Positions 50,440-60,181 of a DNA stretch of 64,000 bases are shown here, one piece after another. The stretch spans positions 310,001 to 374,000 of the forward strand of contig CAVZBT010000005.1 of NCBI GenBank assembly GCA_963773605.1, written 5' to 3'. This stretch comes from CAVZBT01 sp963773605. Its GTDB lineage: Bacteria; Acidobacteriota; UBA6911. Numbering within the stretch: position 1 is the stretch's first letter; the number at the start of each line of letters is the position of its first letter. Both the position numbers and the translations under genes were made by a program. The notes below the pieces were generated by a model that did not search any database, was not told the origin of the DNA, and worked only from the letters and a program-made list of their open reading frames with translations.

Positions 50440-50500
50440 CCCGCACTCCACGTGGCGGTCCGGAGTGCGGCGGCTCGACGCCGCCCTTTGACCCACGCCT
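50440..50500. repeat. intergenic repeat family B, copy 5
   Basis: CCGCACTCCACGTGGCGGTC followed by CGGAGTGCGGCGGCTCGACG forms a hairpin. It sits between GatZ/KbaZ and the CBM9-like gene, inside the operon. Confidence 0.75.
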
Positions 50501-50528
50501 GTCGATCCAGCGCAACCGCCCCACACCT

Positions 50529-51299
50529 TTACCGGGCGCGCTTGTCGGTGAAGACGATCTCGCCGAACCGCTCGGGCCTGTGATAATCCCGCCCTGTGGC
50601 GGACCACGCCAGGCCTGCGCGCTCGGGCAACTTCTCCACGCGGTAGAAGTTCATGCGCCAGCGGTCGCCGGGCTTAGGGGGGATGTTCGGGGCGGTCACG
50701 ACGTCTTCGAGCGGCAAGGCCATCTCGCAGGTCCACTCCTTGTCGCCGGGCTTGCCGTCGACAGTCCCGTCGACCTGGATGGCCCACTGCAGCTTCTCGC
50801 TGTTCCAGCTCTCGTAATGCAGCGGGACGCGGATGTCGAGCAGGTAGATGTCGATCATGGTGTTGAGCGGGTTGACTTCGAGCTCGATGTAGTTGCGCTT
50901 GGCGGGGTCCGCCTGGACGAACACTTCGACGACCTCCTCGGTCCAGAGGTGTTCGTCCCTTTTCTTGAAGGTCGCCCAGATATTGTCGTCGACGAACCTC
51001 GAGCTGAAGTAGATGAACTTGTCGTCGTACAGGACCTTCGCTTCCGACTTGAGGGGGCCCGGTGAGCCGTCGCGGTTGTTGACGAGCGGGCCAATGAGCG
51101 GCGTCTTCGCCCATGCCGGGTCGTCGAGCTTGCCGTCGACGACGATCGGCTTGTCCGTGCGCAGGACCTCGTAGACCGGGGTCGGCGGCAATGCGACGGC
51201 GGGTTGCGGTTGCTGGGACTGCTGCGGCTGCTGCGCCGCGACGGCGATGGCGACGGCAAGAACGATTCCCGACAACAACAGAAGGTTATGCGTTTTCAT
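50529..51299 (-). CDS. secreted CBM9-like (carbohydrate-binding family 9-type) protein
   Basis: 256 residues. A signal peptide (LLLLSGIVLAVAIAVAAQ) is followed by a Gln/Pro-rich linker. One CBM9-like beta-sandwich follows: IVVDGKLDDPAWAKTP, YDDKFIYFSSRFVDDNIWA, EEVVEVFVQAD, YIELEVNPLNTMIDIY and PGDRWRMNFYRVEK. Such free-standing domains are taken to bind sugars at the cell surface. Its position inside the kinase/aldolase operon suggests capture of the same sugar. Confidence 0.85.
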   Translation of the reverse strand: MKTHNLLLLSGIVLAVAIAVAAQQPQQSQQPQPAVALPPTPVYEVLRTDKPIVVDGKLDDPAWAKTPLIGPLVNNRDGSPGPLKSEAKVLYDDKFIYFSSRFVDDNIWATFKKRDEHLWTEEVVEVFVQADPAKRNYIELEVNPLNTMIDIYLLDIRVPLHYESWNSEKLQWAIQVDGTVDGKPGDKEWTCEMALPLEDVVTAPNIPPKPGDRWRMNFYRVEKLPERAGLAWSATGRDYHRPERFGEIVFTDKRAR

Positions 51300-51355
51300 G
51301 TACGCTCCCGGCCGGAAAGATGGATGAGAAAGCCCGCCCCCGTTCGATATACAAA

Positions 51356-51435
51356 CGGCCCGCGGTGATCGGCGGACGGCGTCGTACCCGCATGCCGCCC
51401 TGCTGCCGGAGGGGGGACAGGATCACCGCGGGCCG
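51356..51435. repeat. perfect 15-bp inverted repeat with 50-base loop
   Basis: CGGCCCGCGGTGATC at 51,356-51,370 and GATCACCGCGGGCCG at 51,421-51,435 are exact reverse complements. They lie in the 159-base gap between the kinase stop and the CBM9-like start, so the transcript could fold into a long stem. Not a member of repeat families A or B. Confidence 0.8.
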
Positions 51436-51458
51436 CACTGCAACTCTGCGCGGCCCGT

Positions 51459-52422
51459 TTACAGCCCCGGCCGGGCAGACGCCCCGGCCGGCCAGTTCGC
51501 CGCGAAAAACCGGTGGAAGTACTCGCGGTCTCGAAACGCCTCCGTCCCCCCGGGTCGCGTGGTGGAGAAGCCGCCGGCGAGGTTGCCGTACGCCACGCAG
51601 GTTTCGAGGCTGGCGCCCCTGATGTACTGGTGAAGAAAACCGGCGTCGAAACTGTCGCCGGCTCCGACCGGGTCTATCGCGTCCACCTTAAACGGCGGCA
51701 GCGTGATCCGCTCGGCGCCGCGCCGGGCCGTCGCCCCGAGCCGCCCGAGTTTCACGGCCAGCACCGGCACGAGCCGCGCCACCTGGTCGATCGCCTGCTC
51801 GAGATCCTCGGTTCCCGCGAACTTTTTGACCTCGCGCTCGTTCGGGAGGAGGATGTCCACGTCGCGCAGGACCTCGGCGGGATCGATGTCCCAGCGGTCC
51901 TCCGGATCGTCGTTGGTGTCGAGCGACGTGGTCAGGCCCGCCTCTTTCATCCGGCGGAACAGCTCCGGGATGCGGGGGCGCAGCGCCCGGTGCAGGAAAT
52001 AGGAGGACAGGTGGAAGTGCTTCGCCGAGGCCAGGTACTCCAGGTCGAGATCTTCGAAGCACATCTCCAGCATGGTGCCGGGGTAGGTCAGGATGTTTCG
52101 GTAGGCGGGTCTGGGGAGGATGACGGTCAGGCCGGTGCTGGTCGGGCCGCTGACGCGCCGCACCCGCGTAGACATCGACCCCTCCGACGGCGAGCCGGTC
52201 GAGCGCCCCCTGGCCCAGTGCATCGATGCCGATGCGCGAGATGAACCCGACGCTGCTCCCGATGACAGAGAGGTTGTGGGCGAAGATCGCCGAAGAACTC
52301 CCCAGCGTCAGGGCCAGGCCGTCGGCCAGCAGCTCGCGCTCGGGCTCGAGCACGTCGGGCAGCCCGTAAAGGATCAGGTCGAGGTTCAACTCGCCGACTA
52401 CGGTAAGGTCGAACGCCGGCAT
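51459..52422 (-). CDS. PfkB/ribokinase-type carbohydrate kinase, one frame change
   Basis: ATG at 52,422. The N-terminal part reads FDLTVVGELNLDLILYGLP and FISRIGIDALGQGALDRL. After a frame change near 52,165 the rest continues STGLTVILPRPAYRNILTYP, SLDTNDDPEDRWDIDPAEVL, DILLPNEREVKKFAGTEDL, VLAVKLGRLGATARRG and the signature DPVGAGDSFDAGFLHQYIRG with the catalytic Asp. It phosphorylates a sugar or sugar phosphate. Between AgaS-like and GatZ/KbaZ genes, tagatose-6-phosphate or a similar ketose is the likely substrate (inference from context). Confidence 0.88.
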
Positions 52423-52434
52423 CGGGTACCTTTC

Positions 52435-53511
52435 CTATTGATTGAGGATGACGACACGACTGAGATTCCGCGGGTGGTCCGGGTCGAGCCCCTTCTTGAG
52501 CCCCGTGTACTGGCCCAGGAGCTGCCCCGCGAAAGCGTACGCGGGAACGCGGGCGAACTCGGGTATGTCCATGTTCAGCTCGTAGAGCACGTCGGCCGCC
52601 CGGCGCACGCGGTCGTCGGCCTCGTTGACCACCACCAGGGTCGTGGCGCCCAGTTCCTTCATTTCCTCGAGCACTTCGCGCTCCGCCTCGTACCCGGTCT
52701 CAGACATCAGGAGGGTCAGCAGCATCTCCGGGCCCACGACCGATTTCGGGCCGTGCCTGAACTCGAGCGCGTGGTAGGCCTGCGCCGAGGAACACGACAT
52801 TTCCTTCACCTTAAGGTGCCCTTCGGACGCCAGCCCGAAGAGCGGACCCTGGGCGAGGAAAGCGTACTCGGAGAACTCGCCGGACGAGACGAGCTTGGCG
52901 ATGCCCGGCTGCATCGTTTCCAGGACGCGCTGGGCGGCAAGCGGCAGGCGGTCGAGCGCGCCGCGGAACTCCGTCTTGCCCGCGGCGCAGGCGCCCAGGG
53001 CCTGCACCCCCAGCAGCATGGAGGTGAACGACCGCGTCATTACCGTGCTCTTTTCGTCGGCAGCCGGCAGCAGCAACGTCGCCGACGCCATCGCCTCCAG
53101 CGGCTGCCCTTTGGCGCAGCTGACGGCCAGCGTGCGGATGCCGCGCCTCGACTCGAGGTATTCCGCCGCCCTGAGGACTTCCGATGTGGAGCCGGAACGG
53201 GAAATCAGCACCGGCTGGCAAGGCCCGGTCAAGAGCAGGTCGGGGAACAGCAGGACCTCGGAAGCCGGCACGGCCCTCGCCGGCAGGCCCGTGAGGTGCG
53301 TCCAACTGGCCGCCGCCGCCATGGCGACGTAGTGGCTCGAACCGCAGCCGATAAACAGCCATTCGCCGCCGCCGCTCAGGGGGAACTGTTCGCAGATTCT
53401 TTCAAGCGCGCGCTCCGCCTGAAGGGAGGCAAATGATTCTGCCCAGCAGCGTGGCTGTGACAGTATTTCGCCCAGGGTTTGATTTCCCGGAGCCGGTTTG
53501 GGATAAGTCAT
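52435..53511 (-). CDS. double-SIS domain protein, AgaS-like sugar-phosphate isomerase/deaminase
   Basis: 358 residues with two SIS domains. Seen are FIGCGSSHYVAMAAAASWTH, VLISRSGSTSEVLRAAEYLE (phosphate-binding Ser-rich loop), and in the second half ASEGHLKVKEMSCSSAQAY with LEFRHGPKSVVG, the Glu/His pattern of GlmS/AgaS isomerases. No glutaminase domain is present, so it should deaminate or isomerise an amino-sugar phosphate and not synthesise one. It lies 12 bases upstream of the kinase and directly after the DeoR-type regulator. Frame intact. Confidence 0.88.
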   Translation of the reverse strand: MTYPKPAPGNQTLGEILSQPRCWAESFASLQAERALERICEQFPLSGGGEWLFIGCGSSHYVAMAAAASWTHLTGLPARAVPASEVLLFPDLLLTGPCQPVLISRSGSTSEVLRAAEYLESRRGIRTLAVSCAKGQPLEAMASATLLLPAADEKSTVMTRSFTSMLLGVQALGACAAGKTEFRGALDRLPLAAQRVLETMQPGIAKLVSSGEFSEYAFLAQGPLFGLASEGHLKVKEMSCSSAQAYHALEFRHGPKSVVGPEMLLTLLMSETGYEAEREVLEEMKELGATTLVVVNEADDRVRRAADVLYELNMDIPEFARVPAYAFAGQLLGQYTGLKKGLDPDHPRNLSRVVILNQ

Positions 53512-53567
53512 GAGTCAATTCCTCCCGGTTGTTCGGCCGTCCTCACCTGGCGCCTTCCAGGCAGCGA

Positions 53568-54329
53568 TCAGACCAGTGTCACCTCAATGCCCGCTTCCTT
53601 CAGCGCGCGGAGGTCGGATTTCGAGACGCGGTTGTCGGTGATCGTTTGATGCACCGCCGACGGGGGCGCGATCTGCGACAGGCTGCGCCGCCCGAACTTG
53701 CTGGAATCACAAACCACCACCGTCCGCCGCGCGATCTCGATCATTACCCGGTTCACCTTCGCTTCGAGCAGATTCGGAGTCGTCAGGCCAAACCGCACAT
53801 CAAACCCGTCCACCCCGAGAAACAGAAAGTCTGCGCTCAGACGACGCAGCGTGTCCTCCGCCAGCGGCCCCACCAGTGAAAACGATTTCTCCCGGAGGAT
53901 ACCGCCCGTGAGAATCACCTCGATGGACGTGCCGGCCAGCTCGGCCGCGATGTTCACGGCGTTCGTGATCACGGTCAGGTGCCGGAACTTGCGCAACGCC
54001 CGGGCGACGGCGGTGGTCGTGGTGCCGGAATCCAGGATGACCGACTCGCCTTCTTCCACGACGCCCGCCGCCGCCTCGGCGACCCGCTGCTTCTCCGCCC
54101 GGTGCAGCTTCTCCTTCTCCCTCAGGCTCGGGTCGAGCAGCGCCCCAACCTGCAGCGGCAGCGCGCCCCCATGGGTGCGGTGCACCAACCCCTGGCTGTG
54201 CAGGATCTCCAGATCACTGCGGATGGTCACGTGCGATGTGTCAAACCGCTCCGCAAGGTCCTTCACCACAACACGTCCTTCACGGTTTATCAGGTCAAGT
54301 ATGGCCCTGCGACGCTCCTCGTTCAGCAT
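53568..54329 (-). CDS. DeoR/GlpR (AgaR-like) transcriptional regulator
   Basis: 253 residues. The winged helix reads RRAILDLINREGRVVVKDLAERFDTSHVTIRSDLEIL, with HRTHGGAL at the wing, followed by the sugar-phosphate sensing DeoRC domain (ESVILDSGTTTTAVARAL, VITNAVNIAAEL, VILTGGILREKSFSLVGPLA, LGVDGFD, VVCDSSKFGRRS). The effector is normally a phosphorylated sugar made by the controlled pathway. First gene of the operon, so it probably represses the downstream SIS/kinase/CBM9/GatZ genes and itself. Confidence 0.92.
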   Translation of the reverse strand: MLNEERRRAILDLINREGRVVVKDLAERFDTSHVTIRSDLEILHSQGLVHRTHGGALPLQVGALLDPSLREKEKLHRAEKQRVAEAAAGVVEEGESVILDSGTTTTAVARALRKFRHLTVITNAVNIAAELAGTSIEVILTGGILREKSFSLVGPLAEDTLRRLSADFLFLGVDGFDVRFGLTTPNLLEAKVNRVMIEIARRTVVVCDSSKFGRRSLSQIAPPSAVHQTITDNRVSKSDLRALKEAGIEVTLV

Positions 54330-54428
54330 GGGTTCACCGGTGAAAGTAGTTGTGCGACCCCCCTCATTATACTTTTTTTCTTCTTCTCTTTACTATTATT
54401 TCTTTCGTTTGTCAAAAGACTTTTTCGA

Positions 54429-54540
54429 GGTGGGTGGGGTCGGGCCGACCCCGCCCCATCAAACTGCAGTCGGGTTGCTATCCGTCAAGTCCCCGGATGA
54501 GCTGGATCCGGGGACCGCGTCGGGCGGCCGCGGCCCACTG
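54429..54540. repeat. intergenic repeat family A, copy 5 (inverted)
   Basis: In reverse orientation to the other four: begins GGTGGGTGGGGTCGGGCCGA and ends CGTCGGGCGGCCGCGGCCCA. It lies upstream of the DeoR-type gene and after the end of the beta-propeller gene, so the regulator promoter is close to it. Confidence 0.75.
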
Positions 54541-54545
54541 CACAG

Positions 54546-55542
54546 TCACGGGGTGAAGCGCAGCACGCGCAGGCCGGATTCGCCGTCGGCCAGGAAAACC
54601 AGGGTGCTGCCGTCAGGCTGGAGTTCCGCGGCGACCCCGAGGGAGGTGCCCGGGGTCGGGTGCCGCAAGATGACTTCCGGGTGGAGCGCGTCGGAGGCAT
54701 CGAGCACGGCGAGTCCGGACTTCCAGTTGGCCACGAAGACGCAGGGGCCGGCCCAGGCCACCCCGTGTGCCCAGCCGCCGCTTTCCGGGTGCGGCCGGTC
54801 AACCGCGTTCAGCCCCAGGCTGTTGTGGGCCACCCGGCGTGGACGGCCGCGCCCATCGACGGAGATGATGGATACGCCGCTGTGCCCTTCGGCGACCGCG
54901 ACCAGCCCGCGGCTCTCGTCGCCGAAGGCGACGGAGATGCATGTGGCGGCGGTCGGCACGACCCCGGTGTCGACGGGGCGCGCCGGGTTACGCACGTCGA
55001 TTACGCGCAGCCCGTTGTTCCAGTCCGCCAGGTAGGCGTAGTCCCCGCGCAGCTTGACGTCATGAGCCCAACCCGGGGACGGGAGCCCGGCGATCTCCGA
55101 CAGCCGGTCGCGCTCGGCCCGCGCCACCACCAGGCCGTGGAGGCCGTAGGCCGCAAACGCCAGGCCGCCGCGGGTGACGACGGCGTTGGCGATGTCGCCG
55201 TTGGAAAGCCGCGCGCGCACTTCCCCCTGTTCGGAGACGAGGACGAGCCCCTCGAAGCGGGAGGCCAGCAACGGGTTGGTCGCCATTGGGCGCCAGCGAG
55301 ATGACGTCCGCGACCGGCGCGTGAACCGCGGGCGAGGTCCAGCCGCGGCCGCGGTCGAAAACCGCGTAGCCACCCTGCCGGTCGGCGACAAAGACCCGCT
55401 CCCGCTCTACCAGGACGTCGTGGGCCCACCCACGCGTGTCGCAAACGGCCACCTCCGTCAACGAGGCGGGTCTCGTGCGGGAGCAGCCGGGGAGAGAGGC
55501 AGCCGCGAGGAGAATCAGGGTGGGGAAAAACGTCGGTCTCAT
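54546..55542 (-). CDS. LVIVD-repeat beta-propeller lipoprotein, one frame change
   Basis: ATG at 55,542, followed by a lipoprotein signal (ILLAAASLPGCS). Repeated blades follow: WAHDVLVERERVFVADRQGG, WAHDVKLRGDYAYLADWNNG with LRVIDVRNPARP, VAEGHSGVSIISV, WAHGVAWAGPCVFVANWKSG with LAVLDASDALHP, and LGVAAELQPD with FLADGESGLRVL. This is the LVIVD repeat pattern of periplasmic or surface beta-propellers. The frame changes near 55,285. Function unknown; it is divergent from the adenylyltransferase gene. Confidence 0.75.
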
Positions 55543-55612
55543 GAGTCCGCTCTTGCGCGCCTGGGCGGGCGGGGTTGTCCGCCCATACCGCATCTGCTAT
55601 TCTCCACGGGCC

Positions 55613-56098
55613 ATGCCGGTTCAGAAACTAAAATCCCTCGACGAGATGATCCGGATCCGGGGCGACTGCGGGCGCAGGCGCGCAAGCTCGTCTTCACCAA
55701 CGGCTGCTTCGACATCCTGCACCTCGGCCACATACGCTACCTGAATGCCGCCCGTGCCCTGGGCGACTGTCTGGCGGTGGCGCTCAACTCGGACCGATCG
55801 GTGCGGCAGATCAAGGGGGAGAACCGCCCCGTCATTCCGGAGCTCGAGAGGGCGGAGATACTGGCGGCGCTGGCCTGTGTCGACTTCGTCCTGATTTTCG
55901 ACGAGCCGACCCCCCAGTCGCTGATCGACAGCAATCGTGCCGGACGTGCTGGTCAAGGGGGCCGACTGGGCCCTGACCGAAATTGTCGGCCGGGAGACGG
56001 TGGAGCGCGCCGGCGGCGTGGTCCGCAACATCCCGATTGTCGAGGGGTGCTCGACGACCGACATCATCCGCACCGTGCTTGACCGCTTTGCCCGGTAG
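55613..56098 (+). CDS. D-glycero-beta-D-manno-heptose 1-phosphate adenylyltransferase (RfaE2-like), two frame changes
   Basis: ATG at 55,613 (PVQKLKSLDEMIRI). After a frame change near 55,665 the nucleotidyltransferase core reads KLVFTNGCFDILHLGHIRYL (HxGH motif), LAVALNSDRSVRQIKG and RAEILAALACVDFVLIFDE. After another near 55,933 it reads VPDVLVKGADWALTEIVG and IVEGCSTTDIIRTVLDR. About 160 residues, the size of free-standing RfaE2 proteins that make ADP-heptose for lipopolysaccharide. The kinase half (RfaE1) is not beside it. Confidence 0.87.
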
Positions 56099-56202
56099 CC
56101 CGGCGACACGGCACCCCACCACCGGCACCGTATTAAGGGAGACCGTGCGGGGGCGTGTTAAAATGTGGGGTTTTGGCGGGTGCCCTTCGACCCGGGTAAA
56201 CT

Positions 56203-59200
56203 GTGATCCAGCTCAAAAAGAGTTTTGAGGCAGCGCTGGCGAGCGACGCGTTCCGGCAGATCGCGTCGCGTCTGCGGGAATCGTGCCCGGTCCTGGCCGT
56301 GTCCGGCCCGACCGGCGGAGCCCGGGCGCTCGTCATCGCGCACGCCGTCCTCACCGAGAACCGCTCGGCTGCCGTCCTGACCCCTACGGGCCCGGAGGCG
56401 CAAAACCTGGTTCAGGAGCTCCGGTTTCTCCTGGGGTTGCTCAGCCCGTCTCCGCCGCGAGTCGCACACCTGCCGGGTCTCGAAGTCGACCCCTACCGCG
56501 GCCTTTCGCCGCACCCCGAGATCGCCGCCGCCCGGGCGCACGCGATCTGGCAGATGATCGCAGGACGGGCCGACCGTGGTGGTCGCCTCCGTGCGCGCGG
56601 CCGCCGTCCGGATGCACGGCCCGCGCCGTTTCCTGGCCAACTGCCTGGAGCTGAAAACAGGGGACGACTACTCCCCGGAGCTCGCCCGCGAGTTCCTGCG
56701 CGAGGCTGGGTACGTCGAAGACGACCCGGTCACCGAGCCGGGCGAATTCTCCGTGCGCGGCGGCATCCTCGACGTGTTCCCTCCCCACCTCGACAATCCG
56801 GTGCGACTCGAGTTTTTCGGCGACCAGCTCGAATCGCTGCGCGCCTTCGACGTGGAAACCCAGCGTTCGGTCGCGACGGCCGAGCGCGCTCCAGATCATG
56901 CCCGATGCGCGAGCAGACCGCGAGCCCGCGGGATTCTGAAGCGCTGGGCGGAGGACGGCCCCGGGACACTGGGGCGAGCCGTTCATGCCGCATCTGCGCG
57001 AGGAGCTGACGCTGGCGCAACAAGGGCGAGCCCTTCCCCGGCTTCGAGTTCCTTCTTCCCGCGGTCGATCCGCTGGAACATACGCTGTTCGACTATCTGA
57101 CAGGGCTATCGCCTGATCGTCTGCGACCTGGAGGTGATGGACGCCGGGCTGCGCAGACACCACGCCGAGCTGTACGAACGCTACGTCGACCGGGTCGAGG
57201 CGCACAAACCGGTGCTCGCCCCGGACAGGATCTACGTGAGCGCCGATGAGTTCCAGGCGGCGCTGCAGCGCATGCCCCGCATCCACGTCGACGAGCTCAG
57301 CGTCGAGCACGACGGCGAGCGGCCCGATCTACGTGGCGTCGCAGACGACACGGAAATATCACGGCAACATCCGCGACCTGACGGCCGACCTCGCGAAGTT
57401 CCGCGAAGCGGGCGAACAGCATCGTCTTCCTGTTCTCGAATCTCGGGCGCGCGGAACGCGTGAACGACATCCTGCGCGAGTACGAGATCCCGGCCCACCT
57501 GGTCCGCGGCGACGACGCGGCGCCGGGCGCGTCGGACGGGCACTCCATCCTGCTCGGAGTCGGTTTCCTGCACGCCGGCTTCTTCCTGCCCGCGGCCGAA
57601 CCTGCGCGTCCTCGTCGGGCCAGGAGGTTTTCGACGAAGCCGAGGTGGTCGGGACGCGGCGTCACAAGGCGCGCGCAGCGCAACGTATTCCTCTCCGACT
57701 TCCGGGACCTCAAGCCCGGCGATTACGTCGTGCACATCGACCACGGCATCGGCCAGTTCCACGGGCTGCGGACACATCGACCTTCAGGACGGCTCGAAGG
57801 AGTTCGTGCTGCTCACCTACCAGGACGACGCCCGGCTGTACGTCCCGGTGGAGCGCCTCGACCTCATCCAGAAGTACAGCAACCTCGGGGGCTCGCGCCC
57901 GACGCTCGACCGGCTGGGCGGCACGAGCTGGGAGAGGACCAAGACGCGCATCAAGAAATCGATGCGCGACATGGCCGGCGAGCTGCTCAAGCTCTACGCC
58001 GAACGCCAGCTGGTCCCGGGCTTCGGCTTCTCCACGGACAGCGCCTGGCAGCAGGAGTTCGAGGATTCGTTCGAGTTCGACCTGACGACGCGACCAGGTC
58101 GACGCGGTTTCCGCCGTCAAGCTCGACATGGAGGCGCCCCGCCCGATGGACCGGCTGCTGTGCGGGGACGTCGGGTACGGCAAGACCGAGGTGGCGATGC
58201 GGGCCGCCTTCAAGGCCGTGATCGACGGCAAGCAGGTGGCGGTCCTGGCGCCGACGACCGTGCTGGCCTTCCAGCACTTCAACACCTTCCGGCAGCGCTT
58301 CACCGCCTTCCCCGTGCGCATCCAGCTGCTGTCGCGCTTCCGCAGCCCCAAGGAGCAGAAGCAGGTGCATCGAGGAACTCGAGGCGGGCCGAGTCGACAT
58401 CGTCATCGGCACCCACCGGCTCCTGTCGAAGGACGTCGCAGTTCAAGGACCTCGGGCTGGTGATCGTCGACGAGGAACAGCGGTTCGGCGTCACCCACAA
58501 GGAGCGGCTCAAGGCGCTGAAGACCCGTGTGGACGTGCTGACCCTGACCGCCACCCCGATCCCGCGCACGTTGAACATGGCGCTCCTCGGGCTGCGGGAC
58601 ATGTCGACCATCGAGACGCCGCCCAAGAACCGGCTCGCCATCCAGACCTCGGTGGTGAAATACAGCGGCGACGTCATCCGCTCGGCCATCGAGCTGGAGC
58701 TGGCCCGCAACGGCCAGGTCTACTTCGTGCACAACCGCGTGGAGACGATCCACTCGATCGCCGCCATGGTGCAGCAGCTCGTGCCGCGGGCGCGCATCGG
58801 CGTGGCCCACGGCCAGATGTCCGAGCGGGACCTGGAACAGCGTCATGCTGCGGTTCGTGCAGGACGAGCTCGACGTGCTGGTCGCGACCACCATCATCGA
58901 AAACGGCCTCGACATCCCGCGCGTCAACACGATCATCATCAACCGCGCGGACCTGTACGGCCTGTCGCAGCTGTACCAGCTGCGCGGCCGCGTCGGCCGC
59001 AGCGACCGCCGGGCCTACGCCTACCTCCTCGTCCCCTCCGACGAGGTCCTGTCGGAAGTGGCGCGCAAGCGCCTGGCGGCCATCCGCGAGTTCAGCGACC
59101 TGGGCACCGGATTCCGGGTCGCCGCACTCGATCTGGAGATCCGCGGCGCCGGCAACCTGCTCGGCGGCGAGCAGCACGGGCACGTCGACGCGGTCGGGTT

Positions 59201-59703
59201 CGATCTCTACTGCCAGCTGCTCGAGCACACGGTGGAGGAACTGCGCGGCCAGAAACCCGAGGAGGAGATCTCGACCAGCATCAACCTCAACCTCGACATC
59301 CGGATCCCGGAGGCGTACATCCCGGACTCGAGCCAGCGGCTGCGGATGTACAAGCGCATTTCGTCCGCCGCGCGACGCCTCCGAGCTGGACGGGCTGCGC
59401 CAGGAGCTGGTCGACCGCTTCGGCCAGTACCCGGAGCCGGTCGAGAACCTGTTCCGGTACGCGCGCCTGCGGCTGGACAGCCGCGAGCTGCAGATCCAGG
59501 GAATCGAGCGGAACCGCAACCAGGTCCATTTCCGCTTTGCCGACCAGTCGAAAGTCAGCGCCCAGAAGCTGCTGAACCTGATCTCGCGCAACAAGGGCGC
59601 GACGTTTTCACCCCAGGGGCTCCTCACCCTCGAGGTCGCCGACCCGACCCCCGCCCCCCTGTTCGAATCCATCCACCGGGTCCTGAACCAGATCCGCGCA
59701 TAG
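56203..59703 (+). CDS. mfd: transcription-repair coupling factor Mfd, frame-broken many times
   Basis: ATG at 56,203. The UvrB-like N-terminal part reads LPGLEVDPYRGLSPHPEI and FSVRGGILDVFPPHLDNPVR. The CarD-like RNA-polymerase-interaction domain holds LKPGDYVVHIDHGIGQFHGL and YVPVERLDLIQKYSNLGG. The translocase shows CGDVGYGKTEVAMRAAFKAV (Walker A), LVIVDEEQRFGVTHKE, TLTATPIPRTLNMALLGLRD, VHNRVETIHSI, NRADLYGLSQLYQLRGRVGR, and a C-terminal regulatory domain ending LNQIRA. About 1,165 residues in total, normal. At least ten frame changes are needed between 56,560 and 59,390. It removes stalled RNA polymerase and recruits UvrA. Confidence 0.93.
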
Positions 59704-59794
59704 CAAGCCTGGGACACCGTTCGGGGAACTCGCGATGCAGTTCCCGCAGACAAACCGCGGGATATCGGCCACGGTCAGGCCCTGCTTGCCGCGG

Positions 59795-60089
59795 GGGATC
59801 GGGGTCCTGCTGATCGTCTGCGTGAATGTAGCCAACGTGCTGCTGGCACGGAACACGAGTCGAAGCCGGGAATTCGCAATTCGGATCGCACTAGGAGGTT
59901 CTCGTTCCCGGGTTTTGATGCAGCTGATGGCCGAAGCCCTGGTGCTTGCGACGGCTGGGGGCGCTCTCGGACTCGGGTTCAGCGTTGCCGCAATGGGGTG
60001 GTTCGTTTCTGTTCTTGCACCGCGGGACTCCTACCCTCGGCCAAGTTCGCTTGACGGGGCGGGAGTCGGCGCTGGAGGATCTGTGCTGA
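59795..60089 (+). pseudogene. internal ADOP/FtsX permease fragment
   Basis: Reads VLLIVCVNVANVLLARNTSR, SREFAIRIALGGSRSRVLMQ and ALVLATAGGALGLGFSVAAM, the first FtsX membrane block of an ADOP permease. It degenerates after PRPSS, and in the neighbouring frame a stop follows at 60,087-60,089. No start, periplasmic domain or C-terminus is present. It is wedged between mfd and a PPIase gene, so it is a relic or an assembly join. Confidence 0.75.
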
Positions 60090-60181
60090 GTCCGGTGCCT
60101 TCCCCTAATTGTGTTATCATATCAAATTGCAGTTTTTTCCACCGGCACCCTGGGAGGCCCGATATCCGTTCAGCGTGGCGC

